From: Heterostelium multicystogenum
Lineage: Eukaryota > Evosea > Eumycetozoa > Acytosteliales > Acytosteliaceae
Direction of reading: 5' to 3'
Length of the DNA stretch: 64,000 bases
Assembly (NCBI GenBank): GCA_003667245.1
Contig: RCNN01000146.1
Location: 28,048 to 92,047, forward strand
The notes beneath the pieces are model-generated. The model ran no database searches. It saw only the letters and a list, made by a program, of their open reading frames with translations, and was not told the DNA's origin. The translations under genes and the position numbers were made by a program. Below, piece by piece: positions 62,567-64,000 of the stretch. The stretch's first letter is position 1. Each line of letters opens with the position of its first letter.

Positions 62567-63662
62567 ATGCCAACTGAATCTTCAATGGCAAAGAATAGTA
62601 ATAATAGTAAACCAATTGCTCCAGTCAAGTTGCCAAAATGTCATTAGAAGAAAGATATATGCTCCAAACATTATGGAACATTATATAAATCCAACAGTTT
62701 CATCACTGGTAAGTTAAGTGAAAATACTATTTAACTATTAATGTAAATTTATATTAATTAATATTTAAAGTCCAAGGAACAGATTCCAATGAAAGGTTTG
62801 AATCAAGGAATTAAACCTCTGGAAAGAGTTGCCCATAGAGAGTTAGCTGTACCAATCATCAACAATAGATTTATGAATCCTACAGTTTCATCCAGAGTAT
62901 GTAAATTATTAATATCAATAATTATGTATTAATTAGATAAATAGAGGCCAAGCAGATTCCAAGTGAAAATTTGGATCAAGAAAATAAACCTCTGGAAAGA
63001 GTGACTAAAAGAAGGTTAAAGGTACCAAGCATCAAAAACAGATTCATAAATCATACAATTTCATCTGGTGTATGTATATTATAATACAATACTTAAATAA
63101 TATTAATTGGAAGTTTAAAAGGCCAAGAAACAACCTAGGATTAAATCTGTGGATCAAGAAAAGAAGCCTCTGGAAAGAGTGACCAAAAAAAACGCTAGTT
63201 GTACCAAGCATCAACAACAGATTTGTCCAAGACACCATATCATCAAGGGTAATAGCGAGTTTTACAATAATTCTAAATTGTAATTAATATATCTGTTATT
63301 TTTATAGGGCAAGAAACCTATTCCTAGTTTACCTATGAATAGATTAGAAACTACTTGGCAAGAGTCAACAAAAGAATCTTAGATGTACCAACCATCAACA
63401 ATAGATTTGTCCAAGATACCATATCATCAAGAGTATTATGAATTTAAATAACAAATCTATAGTATTTAAATATTAATTAATCTTTTATGAATATAGGCCA
63501 AACAGCAGTTTTAAAATTCATAGAGTAACATCGGAGTCCAACAGAGTTACACCAGAGTCTACAGAGGTCAAAGATTGTGAGAATCTTATTGTTGAAAGTG
63601 GCTTTTTAATACAATTTTGTATTATTATCAGTATTATTGTAAGTATCTGTAAGTATCTGTAA
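62567..63662 (+). CDS. Unrecognised protein built of tandemly duplicated exons, with C-terminal hydrophobic anchor
   Basis: Six exons: 62567-62708, 62771-62896, 62947-63069, 63122-63248, 63308-63432 and 63497-63662. Exons 2 to 5 (123-127 bp) are copies of one unit and the end of exon 1 carries another. Each encodes about 42 residues with the pattern PLERV..R.L.VP.INNRF...TISSR. Introns of 50-62 bp separate them, all in phase 0, so exons can be added or lost without frame change. The last exon ends in a hydrophobic stretch (FLIQFCIIISIIVSI) near the C-terminus, like a tail anchor. One-base slips are inferred near 62640, 63190, 63365 and 63507. No family is recognised; the unit is basic and probably exposed. 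Function is unknown. Confidence 0.6.
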
Positions 63663-64000
63663 GTATGTTATAGAAGTATATTAAATTTGAATAGTGGTTG
63701 GTTGGACGGTTTCAGTAGGTATCTATTAATAGATTTTTCTTTTCTTTCTAACTTCACTTCATTTTTCATTTTTTTAAATTTTCACACACTCCACTCTCTT
63801 TGTTGTTTTTACCAACAAGTATTGCTATTATCAAGTATCATAAGTTAATCAGTTATTACTTGATGATATCAATACTTGTGTAGATTCAAGTTTCAATTAT
63901 TTATAATTTCATTTTAATATAACAGCAAGCTATAACCACAATTACCAATCTACAATGTCACGGTGTTAAAGATTGTATTTGTGATTGATTATTACAACTA
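63663..64000. other. Spacer leading to a gene beyond the window
   Basis: AT-rich DNA containing the tail of a GTAAGTATCT tandem decamer (about 63639-63668). An ATG at 63956 followed by TCACGGTG might open a next gene with an early donor (CG|GTGTTA), but too little is visible to call it. Confidence 0.3.

Noticed and set aside
1..64000. CRISPR arrays, bacterial operons or a plasmid/viral genome
   Set aside because: No direct-repeat/spacer array, no ribosome-binding-site organisation and no viral structural genes are visible. All confident genes are eukaryotic, most with introns.

Overview
The window is nuclear DNA of a dictyostelid social amoeba (Amoebozoa). The evidence is AT-rich spacers, short (57-135 bp) GT-AG introns with A/T-rich ends, runs of Asn/Gln/Ser/Thr in otherwise conserved proteins, and a set of Dictyostelium-like genes: major vault protein, a hybrid histidine kinase, C2-RasGAP, VIT/vWA proteins and a Crinkler-like NTPase. 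Coding DNA is less AT-extreme than I would expect of D. discoideum itself, so another dictyostelid is likely (inference).

Layout. 0-12 kb: four plus-strand genes (insulysin C-terminal part, DEAD-box helicase, AP-4 beta, P4-ATPase flippase). 12.1-14.6 kb: gene-poor stretch with a tRNA-Asp(GTC), a tRNA-like relic, a diverged 90-bp repeat pair and a 26-bp-stem hairpin. 14.7-22.1 kb: CBP80 (+), then TMEM242-like, USB1 and major vault protein (all -). 22.1-25.9 kb: long divergent spacer. 25.9-33 kb: C2-RasGAP (+), an Ig-fold type I membrane protein (+), RtcB RNA ligase (-). 35-37.7 kb: hybrid histidine kinase (+). 37.9-44.7 kb: CDK-like kinase and NOT3 (-). 47.5-51.9 kb: isocitrate lyase (+), Rab24-like GTPase (-), guanylate kinase (+), small secreted protein (-). 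52.2-55.5 kb: coding relic and a VIT/vWA protein (-). 55.5-62.5 kb: sparse accessory-looking DNA with a second hairpin, a Crinkler-like NTPase gene (+) and a decayed coding fragment. 62.6-63.7 kb: an unrecognised gene whose repeated protein module is carried on tandemly duplicated exons.

Most genes are ordinary single-copy housekeeping genes in mixed orientation, and I see no operon-like logic. Several act on RNA (CBP80, USB1, RtcB, NOT3, DEAD-box helicase, perhaps the CDK-like kinase), but they lie on both strands among unrelated genes.

A major caution: many genes with strong full-length homology are interrupted by single-base indels, often in homopolymers, while insulysin, the helicase, AP-4 beta, isocitrate lyase and guanylate kinase are clean. 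I read this mainly as local consensus error in a draft assembly, not as pseudogenes. Exon coordinates are my own reading of splice sites and frames. The most unusual items are the exon-repeat gene at 62.6-63.7 kb, the Crinkler-like locus at 57.7-60.1 kb, a helicase with a presequence-like N-terminus from a 36-nt first exon, and two long-stem hairpins.
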